Part shown: positions 34,818 to 44,507 of the stretch, piece by piece
Layout: every line of letters begins with the position of its first letter
How positions within the stretch are numbered: the stretch's first letter is position 1
Origin: JAFGTX01 sp942492225
GTDB taxonomy: Bacteria > Bacillota > Clostridia > Peptostreptococcales > Acidaminobacteraceae
Direction: 5' to 3'
Assembly: GCA_942492225.1 (NCBI GenBank)
Contig: CALODS010000063.1
Location: 1 to 53,910 of the forward strand
DNA length: 53,910 bases
Translations under genes and position numbers: made by a program
Notes under the pieces: model-generated
Told to the model about the DNA's origin: nothing
The model's input: only the letters and a program-made list of their open reading frames with translations
Databases searched by the model: none

Positions 34818-36860
34818 TTATTTATTAAGTCCTTCAATAATTTCTTGTGCTAGCTTATAATCATAGCTTTCAGTAGCTATTTTCAGTTTTTCATATTGTT
34901 CAGACCATCCATTTGATAGAAAATTACCTCTAATTAATTTTAACTTTTCCTGTGCCTCAATATCATAACTATCCAACATGATCTTTAAGGTCTTTAACGC
35001 CTCATCAAAAAAATCATCCGAGAAAATTTCATCCCTAAGAGATGGGGCTACATGCACATCTAAAATAGCGATATAGTTGTTTATTTCTTCTATACTTTTC
35101 TGTAACAGGTCAGTCAAAACATCAAATGCACTGTCTTTAAAAAAATCGCTTATCGTTATTTTATTTAATTTCAGTTTGTGTTCTATTATTTTGGCTTTTT
35201 CTGAAATCGCCTCATTACCTAAACTTGCTGAGAGGCCTTTTAACGTGTGGAATTCTCTTACAAGATCTTCTTGTGTATAAGTTAATGCGTCAGAAACTAC
35301 TCGCTCACGAAAATTATTATAGCTATCTGCAAACTGACGTATAATCTTCAAATACAAATCTGTATTATCATTCATTCGTTTAAGACCGGTTACTACATCA
35401 AAAGTTTTAAGTGCATAATTTAATGCTAAAGACTCTTCACTTATTAGTGTTTTTTCTTCCTGTATTGTTGTATTTCTAGAATCTATTAAACACTCTATAT
35501 TCAAAACACGAATAACAACTCGGTATAAATCAGATAAATTAATCGGTTTTGAAACATAAGCCTGCATGCCTACTTCTTTAATTTTAAGTTGGGTACTTTT
35601 TTGTACGTCAGCTGTTAAAGCAATAATTGGCAGTGCCTCAGCATCATATTGTTTTCTGATTTCTTCCGTTGCTTTTATCCCATCCATAACTGGCATCTGA
35701 AGATCCATTATTACCAAATTGTAGTGGTTATTATGCTCTATTTTTTCAAGGGCTTCTACACCATTATTTGCAATTGTAATACTCGCTCCTTGCAAAGTTA
35801 AGTTTTCTTCCGCAATTTGTTGATTAATCAAGTTATCTTCAACCACCAAAATATTTATACCCTCAAGAATATTTTTGCGTGAATATCCACTCGTTATACT
35901 GACGTCAGTACATTCAGCCGGTATAGATAAATCAACCTCAAAGGGAATTGTAATCATGAAAGTTGTGCCTATGTTTAATTGACTCTCCATCTTCAGTTCA
36001 CCTTCAAGCATTGTTGTATAATTTTTGACGATAGACAATCCCAGACCTGTTCCTCCATATTTTCTCGTCATTGTAGCATCCGCTTGAGAAAAAGCTTCAA
36101 AAAGTGTTGAAAGCTGTTCATCACTCATACCGATTCCAGTATCTTTTATTTCAAATTGAATCTTAACCTGAGAATCAGTTTCTTCAATCAATCGCACATC
36201 AAGCATTACTTTTCCTTTTTCTGTAAACTTTATTGCATTGTTTATAAGATTAATCAAAATTTGATTTAATCTTAATGAGTCACCTAAAAGCCGATCGGGT
36301 ATATTTTTATCTTGAGTAATAACCAACTCTAAACCTTTCTCGTTGGCTGTCAACTCAAGAATATCTGATAGATTACAAATAATTTTTTTTAAACTAAACG
36401 CCTCTACTTCTTTCAGTATTTTCCCAGATTCTATTTTAGAAAAGTCTAATATGTCGTTGATAATGCCCAATAAATGGTTAGATGCGGTGTTAATCTTCGT
36501 TAGGTAGTCGCGTTGCTTCACCGAGAGTTCAGTTTGTTGAAGAAGTTCTCCAAGTCCAATAATAGCGTTCATTGGCGTTCTGATTTCATGTGATATATTT
36601 GCTAAAAACATACTTTTGGCTTGATTTGCGTGTTCAGCTTCCTTTTTAGCATTTATTAATTGTCTTTCAATCTCGTATCGCAAACTAATTTCTTTCCTTA
36701 AACGCATATTCCAAAATACAAAAATCCCTATAACCCCTATAACCAATAGCATTGCAATTAATCCACACATGATGATACCCGTACCATCTACTTTAATTTC
36801 AACCCCCAATATCTTATTAGAAAATGTAATCAATAGGTTTTTATAGTTAATTTGACTCAT
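34818..36860 (-). CDS. Hybrid histidine kinase with receiver and Hpt domains
   Basis: About 680 residues. One membrane helix near 25-48 (GLIAMLLVIGVIGIFVFW), then a coiled segment. The HisKA domain has NISHEIRTPMNAIIGLGELL near 90. The ATPase domain has LINNAIKFTEKG, DTGIGMS and YGGTGLGLSI. A receiver with VIMDLQMPVMDG follows near 380-400. The Hpt domain has REFHTLKGLSASLGNE near 560. No extracytoplasmic sensor domain is evident, so the input is unclear. GGAGG lies 8 bases before the ATG at 36860. It is the third gene of a phosphorelay cluster and could pass phosphate to the two upstream receivers. Confidence 0.92.
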   Translation of the reverse strand: MSQINYKNLLITFSNKILGVEIKVDGTGIIMCGLIAMLLVIGVIGIFVFWNMRLRKEISLRYEIERQLINAKKEAEHANQAKSMFLANISHEIRTPMNAIIGLGELLQQTELSVKQRDYLTKINTASNHLLGIINDILDFSKIESGKILKEVEAFSLKKIICNLSDILELTANEKGLELVITQDKNIPDRLLGDSLRLNQILINLINNAIKFTEKGKVMLDVRLIEETDSQVKIQFEIKDTGIGMSDEQLSTLFEAFSQADATMTRKYGGTGLGLSIVKNYTTMLEGELKMESQLNIGTTFMITIPFEVDLSIPAECTDVSITSGYSRKNILEGINILVVEDNLINQQIAEENLTLQGASITIANNGVEALEKIEHNNHYNLVIMDLQMPVMDGIKATEEIRKQYDAEALPIIALTADVQKSTQLKIKEVGMQAYVSKPINLSDLYRVVIRVLNIECLIDSRNTTIQEEKTLISEESLALNYALKTFDVVTGLKRMNDNTDLYLKIIRQFADSYNNFRERVVSDALTYTQEDLVREFHTLKGLSASLGNEAISEKAKIIEHKLKLNKITISDFFKDSAFDVLTDLLQKSIEEINNYIAILDVHVAPSLRDEIFSDDFFDEALKTLKIMLDSYDIEAQEKLKLIRGNFLSNGWSEQYEKLKIATESYDYKLAQEIIEGLNK

Positions 36861-36913
36861 TTTATTGCCTCCAGCGTCCATCTAAATCTATTTATGTTTT
36901 TATTTTATGTATT

Positions 36914-37933
36914 TTACTTAGCCTCATTTGAATATTTGATGACAAGAATCTCATCAATGTTCTCTATAAATATTTTTGTAATGGTGGGATCAAAATGTTT
37001 TCCACTTTCGTTACGAATATAATCAACTGCTTTTTCTACTGGCCAAGCATCCTTATAGGGTCTTTTAGAGGTGAGTGCATCAAAAACATCAGAAATTGCG
37101 ACTATTCTTGCAAAAATATGAATTTCCTCACCTGACAAACCATGCGGATAACCTGTGCCGTCCCATTTTTCATGATGTTGTTCAGCAATGACTTTTGCAT
37201 ATTGTAATATTTTAGAACTTTGATTCCCTAAAATTTCACCACCAATTATTGCATGGTGGTACATTCTAGTTCGTTCAGCATCATTCAACTGTCCTTTTTT
37301 CTTAAGAATCTCATCTTCTATACCAATTTTCCCTACATCATGCATCGGTGCTGCCAATTCCAGCAGTTCAGCATCTCTAGGATCAAGACCATACTTCAGT
37401 GAAATTAGTGCTGCATAAGCTGAAACGCGTTGAATATGCTTGCCTGTATCACTGTCTTTAAACTCAGAAGCACGGCCTAATACATTAATTATTTCAACTT
37501 GTGTTTTAAAAATTTCCTTTGTTTTTTCCTTTACTTCTAAGTAAAGTTGTTTTTCTTGATTGGCAAGTCTCAAATGTGTATGTACTCTTGATTTTACAAT
37601 AGCTGGCATAAGTGGTTTTGTAATATAATCAACGGCACCTAGTGCAAATCCGTGCACTTCATCTATTAAAGTGTTATTTGCCGTTACAAAAATAACTGGA
37701 ATATTCTTTGTTAGCATGTCACTTTTGAGTATTTGACAAACTTCAAATCCATCCATTTCAGGCATCATAATATCCAATAAAATAATATCTGGTCTATAGT
37801 TCATTGCCAATTCTATCGCTTTTTTTCCAGACAGGGCGAATTTAAGATGATAATCATCTTTTAAAATTGAATTTAAAACGTCTATATTCTCTTTAACGTC
37901 ATCAACCACCAATACGGTTTGTCGCTTATCCAT
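36914..37933 (-). CDS. RpfG-type response regulator with HD-GYP domain
   Basis: About 339 residues. The receiver at about 1-120 has DDVKENIDV and DIILLDIMMPEMDGFE. The HD-GYP domain follows at about 150-335, with MHDVGKIGIEDEIL (HD pair), YHHAIIGGEIL, EQHHEKWDGTGYPHGL (the GYP signature) and ARIVAISDVFDALTSKRPY. Such domains hydrolyse cyclic di-GMP. The ATG at 37933 lies 9 bases after GGAGG and overlaps the stop of the receiver gene by 8 bases. It probably lowers cyclic di-GMP in response to the neighbouring hybrid kinase. Confidence 0.93.
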   Translation of the reverse strand: MDKRQTVLVVDDVKENIDVLNSILKDDYHLKFALSGKKAIELAMNYRPDIILLDIMMPEMDGFEVCQILKSDMLTKNIPVIFVTANNTLIDEVHGFALGAVDYITKPLMPAIVKSRVHTHLRLANQEKQLYLEVKEKTKEIFKTQVEIINVLGRASEFKDSDTGKHIQRVSAYAALISLKYGLDPRDAELLELAAPMHDVGKIGIEDEILKKKGQLNDAERTRMYHHAIIGGEILGNQSSKILQYAKVIAEQHHEKWDGTGYPHGLSGEEIHIFARIVAISDVFDALTSKRPYKDAWPVEKAVDYIRNESGKHFDPTITKIFIENIDEILVIKYSNEAK

Positions 37934-38303
37934 TAACATTGACCTCCAATGCTTTTTCAACAATCTGTTGAACCGTAGACATTTCAAATGGCTTTTTTAT
38001 AATTTTCACAAAACGCCCAGGGTCTATTCGTTCCACATCTATATCTAAGTTTTCTGTCGCAGTCAAAAATATGACAGGAATTCCTTCAAGTTGATTGTTA
38101 CGAACAATATGTTCATATGTTTCATAGCCATCCATCACAGGCATCATTACATCTAACAAAATAACATCTGGAATAATCTTATCCAAAATGTCCAATGCCA
38201 CTTGACCATTTATTGCAACAAGCACTTTGTATTGATCACTTAAGGCACTTTGAAGAAAACCAATATTCATTATACTATCTTCAACCACCAATATTTTATT
38301 CAT
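37926..38303 (-). CDS. Stand-alone receiver-domain protein
   Basis: 125 residues, a single REC domain with no output domain. Acidic pocket VVEDS, phosphorylation site DVILLDVMMPVMDGYE near 52, Thr in VIFLTATE, Lys in IIKKPFEM. It could act as a phosphate shuttle or sink between the hybrid kinase and the HD-GYP regulator. It is the first gene of the cluster and overlaps the next by 8 bases. Confidence 0.9.
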   Translation of the reverse strand: MNKILVVEDSIMNIGFLQSALSDQYKVLVAINGQVALDILDKIIPDVILLDVMMPVMDGYETYEHIVRNNQLEGIPVIFLTATENLDIDVERIDPGRFVKIIKKPFEMSTVQQIVEKALEVNVNG

Positions 38304-38486
38304 TTTATCATTACTCCTTTACAATAAACTCGACTAATAATTTATAATCGAATCAGAAGTTTATTCTTATATTTCCTACCCATTTATATCTAATTTAAAA
38401 GATATTTTCCATCGTCTAAATTTTCACTAAGTCCTGTCTATCATCAAGGCTAGGAAAATTCTTAATGCAACACATTGTCTGGGCGC

Positions 38487-38516
38487 AAAAAAACTTTTAG
38501 CAACTGCTAAAAGTTT
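38487..38516 (-). terminator. Terminator of the cobalt/cobalamin operon
   Basis: AAACTTTTAGC (38491-38501) and GCTAAAAGTTT (38506-38516) form an 11-bp stem with a 4-base loop; seven T follow on minus. It lies 106 bases after the GNAT stop. The 317 bases from 38304 to 38621 also have to hold the receiver-gene promoter, which was not pinned down. Confidence 0.8.
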
Positions 38517-38621
38517 TAGTTTTGTCGTCTTTAATTCAACTATTGAAAAAAGATTTCAAATTTATATGAACTTGTATTAATGCACGAGTGATACCCTACT
38601 TTTTAAGAGCCTTTTTATTCA

Positions 38622-39122
38622 TTATACTTGTCTTTCCATATGAACAATATCCTCTTCAACAAACTCCTTTGTAATATAGAAGCCCTTTTTTATCCAAAAA
38701 TCAAAGCCACCCGGTAAATGTCTATGGGTATGAAGATAAATACATTTATATGATTTTTCTTCACAATAGTTTAAAAATTCGTCAAATAAAATAGAGCCAA
38801 TACCACTACGGCGCAAAGTCGGATCTATAAAACATCTGCCTAGCTCCAATAGTTTACACCCATCATATCGACCTTTCATAAAGTCAAATCGGTCAATAAA
38901 TGTCTTACCACCAATTGTGCCGAGCAATTCGTTTTTTTCGTTATATGCACCTATTAAAATGTGTTCTGGATGGTCAACGTAAAATGTTCTCATTTCAATA
39001 ATATCTTTATGAAAAATTGGATGACGATCATATCCAAATAGTGCCTTCATCAAGTCAAACAAAAATATTTGAACCTGTTCAATATCATCTATTCCAATTC
39101 GTTTAACAGTAATTCCCTTCAT
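38622..39122 (-). CDS. GNAT-family N-acetyltransferase
   Basis: 166 residues from the ATG at 39122, which has AAGGAG 7 bases upstream (an earlier in-frame codon overlaps the MATE gene). The acetyl-CoA-binding motif is visible as FIDPTLRRSGIGSILFDEF (R-R-x-G-x-G), followed by YLHTHRHLPGGFDFWIKKGF, the usual last strand pair. The acceptor is unknown. It is the last gene of the cobalamin-riboswitch operon, 10 bases after the MATE gene, so a link to the metal or corrinoid function is inferred only from position. Confidence 0.82.
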   Translation of the reverse strand: MKGITVKRIGIDDIEQVQIFLFDLMKALFGYDRHPIFHKDIIEMRTFYVDHPEHILIGAYNEKNELLGTIGGKTFIDRFDFMKGRYDGCKLLELGRCFIDPTLRRSGIGSILFDEFLNYCEEKSYKCIYLHTHRHLPGGFDFWIKKGFYITKEFVEEDIVHMERQV

Positions 39123-39132
39123 TTTATTCTCC

Positions 39133-40479
39133 TTATTCTTCACTTGCCAACTGCACTTCTAAGACAGTCTCTGTACACTCACCAAACAACTTTTCCGCTA
39201 GTCCTTTTTCATACATATACATGGTGATACTTCGCGTCAAACTAAACAGTATAAATGCCAACCAAAGCCCATGATTTCCATACAAAGGGATCGCTATTTT
39301 GCAAGTTAATAGGAACAAAATCAATGCCATTGCCATAGAATTTCTAATGGCTGACGTAAAAGCGGCTCCAACAAATAGTCCATAGTAAGCCATACCAATC
39401 CCAATCGTTACTGGAAATATATACATCCATGGAATATAATCCTTGCTCATCACTAAAACTGCCTCAATATCTGTAAATACACTTAACAATGGATTTTTCA
39501 AAATTACCACTGCCACTGTAATTAAAGCACTCAGAGCGAATGCACTTACTGATGATATTCTAACAACATCTAAAAATTCACTTTTATTTCCACTACCAAC
39601 CGATCGCCCAGACACGATGCTAGTTGCATTTGATAGACCATCAAATAAATAGGAAATAATATACTGAATTTGATAAATAACAGCATTACAAGCAAGCACT
39701 GTTGTACCAATTAATGCCCCTTGAGAAATAAAGACATTGGTCATGATCAGTAAGCAGACTGTCCGTATCATTAAATCTAAATTCACACTGCCGATTTTCT
39801 TCATTTCACTTAAATTAAACAGGTCATTACAATAGTGATGCATTTTAGAAATTTGAAGCTGTTTTAGGACAAAAAATAGGCTGATCAAAAAACTATAGCC
39901 CTGTGCTATCAAAGTTGCATGGGCTACTCCAGCAATCCCTTTATGCATAAATACAACAAATATAATATCTAGAATAATATTCAAAACATTGGAGGATATT
40001 TGTAAGCAAATGATCTGTTTAATCATCTTTCTTCCCATCAACCACCCTAAGTTCACATATTTGATAAGTACAAGCGGTGCACCCCAAATAAGTATATAGA
40101 AGTATGTTTGCACATGTTTAATAATTGTCTGATCAGTTTTATAAATATATTGTGTAACAGTCATAATAGGATGACGTAATACAATAAATAAGCACCCAAT
40201 AATGGCAGCTAGCATAAATGGTCTTAGATAGGTCTGATACTTCCCTTGTTCATCTCCATTCCCTAAGGATTGAGCTGAAAATCCTGAAGTACTTACACGT
40301 AAAAACCCGAACAGCCAATACATTGTATTAAATATAACGGCACCAATGGCAACGCCACCAATATAAGATGGATTTTCTAATCGCCCGATAACAGCTGTGT
40401 CCGCAGCACCAAGTAATGGCTGTGTCACTGTTGACAACATCAAAGGAATGGCAAGTACTAAATATTCCTTGTAAGTCAT
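39133..40479 (-). CDS. MATE-family multidrug/organic-cation efflux protein
   Basis: 448 residues with about twelve membrane helices and two homologous halves. Helix 1 has YLVLAIPLMLSTVTQPLLGA, followed by DTAVIGRLENPSYIGGVAIG, the common MATE start. The second half repeats it with YLFDGLSNATSIVSGRSVGS. MATE proteins exchange substrate for sodium or protons at the cell membrane. It lies 12 bases after cbiK, within a transcript controlled by a cobalamin riboswitch. Transport of a corrinoid or metal complex is therefore possible, though not shown by the sequence. Confidence 0.9.
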   Translation of the reverse strand: MTYKEYLVLAIPLMLSTVTQPLLGAADTAVIGRLENPSYIGGVAIGAVIFNTMYWLFGFLRVSTSGFSAQSLGNGDEQGKYQTYLRPFMLAAIIGCLFIVLRHPIMTVTQYIYKTDQTIIKHVQTYFYILIWGAPLVLIKYVNLGWLMGRKMIKQIICLQISSNVLNIILDIIFVVFMHKGIAGVAHATLIAQGYSFLISLFFVLKQLQISKMHHYCNDLFNLSEMKKIGSVNLDLMIRTVCLLIMTNVFISQGALIGTTVLACNAVIYQIQYIISYLFDGLSNATSIVSGRSVGSGNKSEFLDVVRISSVSAFALSALITVAVVILKNPLLSVFTDIEAVLVMSKDYIPWMYIFPVTIGIGMAYYGLFVGAAFTSAIRNSMAMALILFLLTCKIAIPLYGNHGLWLAFILFSLTRSITMYMYEKGLAEKLFGECTETVLEVQLASEE

Positions 40480-40491
40480 AGTATCCCCCGC

Positions 40492-41271
40492 TTACACTTC
40501 TTCTGAAAGTTGATTTTTGATTCTATTTACAAAGATGTCTTGAATACCGTTTAATTGTCCAAGACCTTCCAAAATACACTCAACTTCAATACCCATATCA
40601 GTGAGAATAGATTTATAAGAGTTTTCATCCTCACCTGCCATATCATTTTGTGCATGATCTCCTGCTACAATCATAAATGGCATAAGTGTTATTTTTTTAT
40701 ACCCTTGAAGTTTCGTCTGAATATGTTCTAACTCAGGATATCCCTCAACATTGGAAATAAATATATCATCTCTTTCATCCCTCAGTTTTGCTTGTAATAG
40801 GCTATAACATGCATTGGCATGATGTTCCGTTCCATGACCCATTAGAACAACTGCTTCCTTTTCTTTTGCTTCTGGTAGTCGTGCTATCACCGTTTTGATA
40901 ACTTCGTCGTAATCTTCTTCGCGATTTAGTAGCGGTGAATTTAAGTGTACGTTTAAGTTTTTATCGTGATTTGCCATACTCACTGCGACTCTAAGCTTTT
41001 CATACTCATAGCCCGGAATAATGTGAAGTGGTTGTACTAAAATACTTGTGATGCCATTTGCCTTCATTTCACTGATTGATTCTTCTATACGATTAATCTT
41101 CAATCCTTCTTGCTCTTCTATACGCTTAATAATCATACGTGATGTAAAAGCACGTTGGACATCATATTCTGAGAAAGTTAATTTAATTTTGTCTTCTATA
41201 CTCTCAATACACTTCTTTCTTGTTTCTTTATAACTCGTTCCAAAACTTACAACGATAACACCTTTTTTCAT
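40492..41271 (-). CDS. cbiK: Sirohydrochlorin cobaltochelatase
   Basis: 259 residues, the usual CbiK length. It inserts cobalt into sirohydrochlorin (anaerobic cobalamin route). Marks: GVIVVSFGTSYKETRKKCI at the start, VQPLHIIPGYEYEKL near 95, VLMGHGTEHHANACYSLLQA near 145 with the catalytic-type His, and MIVAGDHAQNDMAGE near 205 with another metal-binding His. No signal peptide, so cytoplasmic. It lies between the ABC importer genes and the MATE gene under the B12 riboswitch, which supports cobalt rather than iron or nickel as the metal. Confidence 0.92.
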   Translation of the reverse strand: MKKGVIVVSFGTSYKETRKKCIESIEDKIKLTFSEYDVQRAFTSRMIIKRIEEQEGLKINRIEESISEMKANGITSILVQPLHIIPGYEYEKLRVAVSMANHDKNLNVHLNSPLLNREEDYDEVIKTVIARLPEAKEKEAVVLMGHGTEHHANACYSLLQAKLRDERDDIFISNVEGYPELEHIQTKLQGYKKITLMPFMIVAGDHAQNDMAGEDENSYKSILTDMGIEVECILEGLGQLNGIQDIFVNRIKNQLSEEV

Positions 41272-41289
41272 TTTATAAACTCTCCTTCA

Positions 41290-42054
41290 TTAAAAAACTG
41301 CATTGAGTAGCGCTTGGGTATAGGGATGTGAAGCTTCTTCCGAAATATATCCACTTTCTAAGACTTCTACGATTTCACCTTCACACATCACATATATTTT
41401 ATCTGCCATTTTCTCAGCTAAGGCTAAATCGTGGGTTATAAAAATACTTGAATAAGACTGTTGCAGCTTCATTGAACAAACCAATTTTAATATATTAGAC
41501 TGTATTGTTACATCCAATGCTGATGTTGCTTCATCAAATATTAAAATTTCAGGTTTTAGCCCTATCGCTCTTGCTATGACGACTCTTTGAAGTTGTCCAC
41601 CACTCACTTCATTAGGATATTTTTCCATATAACTTTGATCTAGACCTACCAGTTCCAGTAGTTCTAAAGCCTTTTTTCTGGCTTCTATTCTTGATAATAA
41701 TCCGAAATTCAAAAATGGTTCCATCAAATATGTTTTTATTTTCATTCTTGGACTAAAAGTATCAAGTGGATTCTGAAAAATCATTTGGACACGACGATAA
41801 TATTTTTTCAAGTCACTATGGTGCATTTTTGTAACATCTTTTCCCCTAAAGTACATTGCTCCAGATGTGGAAGGGATTAAGTGAGAAATTAGTCTCGCAA
41901 GTGTACTTTTTCCACAACCACTCCCACCTACCAAAGCAATACACTTTCCTTCTTCTAGAACCAAATCAATTGTCTTAACAGCATGGGTAAAGCTTCCATT
42001 AGAATTTTTGAACTTTTTCCCAATATTTTTAAGTTCTAAAGTATTTTTTATCAT
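41290..42054 (-). CDS. Nickel/peptide-type ABC transporter ATPase (second), probable cobalt importer
   Basis: About 254 residues. Walker A GGSGCGKST near 38, Q-loop MIFQNPLDTFSPRM near 85, signature VSGGQLQRVVIARAI near 150, Walker B EILIFDEATSALDV near 170, switch FITHDLAL. The protein belongs to the OppF/NikE/DppF group. The ATG at 42054 gives a 4-base ATGA overlap with the stop of the preceding ATPase gene, so the two are coupled; longer upstream starts would extend into it. The NikE-like C-terminus is short. Confidence 0.9.
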   Translation of the reverse strand: MIKNTLELKNIGKKFKNSNGSFTHAVKTIDLVLEEGKCIALVGGSGCGKSTLARLISHLIPSTSGAMYFRGKDVTKMHHSDLKKYYRRVQMIFQNPLDTFSPRMKIKTYLMEPFLNFGLLSRIEARKKALELLELVGLDQSYMEKYPNEVSGGQLQRVVIARAIGLKPEILIFDEATSALDVTIQSNILKLVCSMKLQQSYSSIFITHDLALAEKMADKIYVMCEGEIVEVLESGYISEEASHPYTQALLNAVF

Positions 42055-42893
42055 AAATGACATCCTATACATAAGGTTTTCTTTTTATAGCAATAGTTTT
42101 CTTCCGATTTATTCTTTCGATGTAATTTGGGAACCGCCTCAAACAACTTTTTTGTATAGTCATGAGCTGGTTTCTTCACAATTTTACATCGGTGCTCATA
42201 CTCAACAACTTGACCACATTGCATGACTTTTATTTTGTCTGCAATATAAGCGGCACATCCAATGTTATGCGTTACCATAATAATACTTGTCCCAATAGAA
42301 TCTCTCAATGCCATTAGTTCATCAACAATTAGTTTTTGTGAAATCACATCTAGTGCACTTGTTGGCTCATCTGCTAGAATCAGTTTAGGCTCTAAAACAT
42401 AAGCCATTGCAATAGCAACTCTTTGTATCATGCCACCACTTAGTTGAAATGGATACGCTGTCATGACTTTTTCCACGTCTGAAAAATTCATTTTGGATAA
42501 TGCTGCCACTGCTTTTTTTCTCGCTTCTTTTTTTGTTATCTTTCGGTGATGAACAATTACTTCTATTAGTTGACTGCCTATTCTCTTTATTGGATTAAAG
42601 TAAGCCGCAGGATTTTGAAATATCATGCTAATTTCAGCACCATAGAGAGTGCACCACTTCTTTTCAGATAGTCTTAAAAGATTGCAACTGCCATAGTGGA
42701 TTGATCCACTATGAACAGTTGCAGCTTCCGAAAGCATATTCGCTATCGTATGGATGAACGTTGTTTTGCCACTACCACTCTCTCCAACGATACAAATAAT
42801 TTCTCCGCTATATACTTCCAAATCCATATTTTTCAAGACTTGTTCAGTGCCATAACAAACTGAAAGATCTTTAACTTCTAATAATTTCTCCAC
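42051..42893 (-). CDS. Nickel/peptide-type ABC transporter ATPase (first), probable cobalt importer
   Basis: 280 residues. Walker A GESGSGKTT near 36, Q-loop MIFQNPAAYFNP near 90, signature LSGGMIQRVAIAMAY near 150, Walker B LILADEPTSALDV, switch MVTHNIGCAAY. It belongs to the OppD/NikD group. The C-terminus is unusual in ending with cysteines (NYCYKKKTLCIGCHL). The start is GTG at 42893; an AGGA lies further upstream than usual, so initiation may be weak or coupled. It is 24 bases after the binding-protein gene. Confidence 0.9.
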   Translation of the reverse strand: MEKLLEVKDLSVCYGTEQVLKNMDLEVYSGEIICIVGESGSGKTTFIHTIANMLSEAATVHSGSIHYGSCNLLRLSEKKWCTLYGAEISMIFQNPAAYFNPIKRIGSQLIEVIVHHRKITKKEARKKAVAALSKMNFSDVEKVMTAYPFQLSGGMIQRVAIAMAYVLEPKLILADEPTSALDVISQKLIVDELMALRDSIGTSIIMVTHNIGCAAYIADKIKVMQCGQVVEYEHRCKIVKKPAHDYTKKLFEAVPKLHRKNKSEENYCYKKKTLCIGCHL

Positions 42894-42917
42894 CGTTCAC
42901 ACATCCATTCCTATAAA

Positions 42918-44489
42918 TTATTCTACCGTTACACGCTCATCAATGTAGAATATTTCTGATACGTATCTATGAATACCTGAAACTTTTTTACTTGTTACAA
43001 TGTTACCTTCTTGATAGTACATAAATAGTGATGCCACATCATCCATTAATATCTTTGATCCTTCAATACCAAGTTCAACTCTTTTTTCTTTATCTAATTC
43101 TGAATCTAGCTGACCAACGAGCGCATCAAATTCAGGATTTGAATAGTGACCATAGTTACCAGCTGCATCTGTTGCAAAACTAGCATCTAAGAAATATTCT
43201 GGATCTCCAGTTGGTGCAGATGTCCATCTGTCCCATTGTAAATCAAAGTCCCCTGATGTCACCATATCTCTATTGTTTTCCGCTTGAATAATTTCAACGC
43301 CTACACCAATATCTTTATATTGTGATTGCATTGCAGTCGTAATATTAACACCAATAGCCGCATTTGATCTTAGAATACATTTAAGGACAATGTTTTTGCC
43401 TTCACACTCTCTGATACCATCACCATCTGTGTCCATAAATCCTAAACCATCTAATAAGTCATTTGCCTTTGTAACATCATAAGAATAGTAAGCATCCCCG
43501 TCATATCCAAATGGTAGGGACTGGTTAAATGGCCCTTTTGCTTCTACACCACTTGCAATTTTTTCTGCATAAGTTTTCTTATCCATACCGTAACTAATGG
43601 CTTGTCTAAATGCTTTTTCTTTCATATAAGGCGACTTATGATTCATTCTATATAAGAAGATTCTTAAGTTTGGTCCTTTTTGAATATTGAATTCACCAGT
43701 TTCCTCTAACATTGCAAGATCCCTTGGATCCAATTGTGCAGCAAAGTCTAATTCCCCCGACTGAAGCGCCATAGTTCTTGCGTTCCCATCAGATATATAT
43801 TTTACATTTACTTTATCAACACCTATGTCACCACTCCAGTGCTCTGTATGCTTTTCTAATTCCAACCCTACTTCAGGACTAAATTCTAATACTTTGAATG
43901 CACCAGTCGCAATTGGTTGATATTTAAAGTTTTCGTTATTTTCAGCTGCCTCAGCATCAACAATAATAAAAACGGTATCCGCTAAAGTGTTCAATACTGT
44001 TGCATAAGGTTTTGTCGTTGTAATCGTCAGTACCATACCATCTGCTGTAATTGTGTCTACAGGAATCTTTGCATCCACTCTATCTGTAAATTCAAGAGCC
44101 CGTTCTATTGACGCTTTACAAGCTGCAGCATCAACAACTTTTCCATTGTGAAATTTTACACCTTCACGAATCTTGAATACAGTTGTCAACTCATTTACTT
44201 GTTCGTAAGACTCTGCAATCACAGGAACCATTTCCATATTTTCATTGAATTTTATTAAGTTTTCTCCAATACCACAACGTGTTAACGTCCAACCATTCCA
44301 CCCATTGATTGGATCAATATCTGCGTCTAACCAAAACAGTGACATGTTTAACACTTTTTCCTCTGTGCTATTTTCTGTTTCACTAGCAGTTGCTGTTTCC
44401 GCTTCTGCTACACTCGCTTCTGGCGCTGAACAAGCACTTACCCCAAGCATTACTACTAGTAATATGAAGCCTAAAAATTTTTTCATCAT
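42918..44489 (-). CDS. Nickel/peptide-type substrate-binding lipoprotein (SBP family 5), probable cobalt importer
   Basis: 523 residues. The signal peptide MMKKFLGFILLVVMLG is followed by lipobox VSAC, giving a lipid-anchored protein, then a Ser/Thr/Glu-rich linker. The family-5 binding fold shows REGVKFHNGKVVDAAACKAS, FRQAISYGMDKKTYAEKIA and YYQEGNIVTSKKV. It is related to NikA and OppA. Because the operon is controlled by a cobalamin riboswitch and includes cbiK, the ligand is probably cobalt, free or chelated, or a corrinoid precursor. GGGAG precedes the two start ATGs. Confidence 0.88.
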   Translation of the reverse strand: MMKKFLGFILLVVMLGVSACSAPEASVAEAETATASETENSTEEKVLNMSLFWLDADIDPINGWNGWTLTRCGIGENLIKFNENMEMVPVIAESYEQVNELTTVFKIREGVKFHNGKVVDAAACKASIERALEFTDRVDAKIPVDTITADGMVLTITTTKPYATVLNTLADTVFIIVDAEAAENNENFKYQPIATGAFKVLEFSPEVGLELEKHTEHWSGDIGVDKVNVKYISDGNARTMALQSGELDFAAQLDPRDLAMLEETGEFNIQKGPNLRIFLYRMNHKSPYMKEKAFRQAISYGMDKKTYAEKIASGVEAKGPFNQSLPFGYDGDAYYSYDVTKANDLLDGLGFMDTDGDGIRECEGKNIVLKCILRSNAAIGVNITTAMQSQYKDIGVGVEIIQAENNRDMVTSGDFDLQWDRWTSAPTGDPEYFLDASFATDAAGNYGHYSNPEFDALVGQLDSELDKEKRVELGIEGSKILMDDVASLFMYYQEGNIVTSKKVSGIHRYVSEIFYIDERVTVE

Positions 44490-44507
44490 TCATTTCTCCC
44501 TTAGTTG

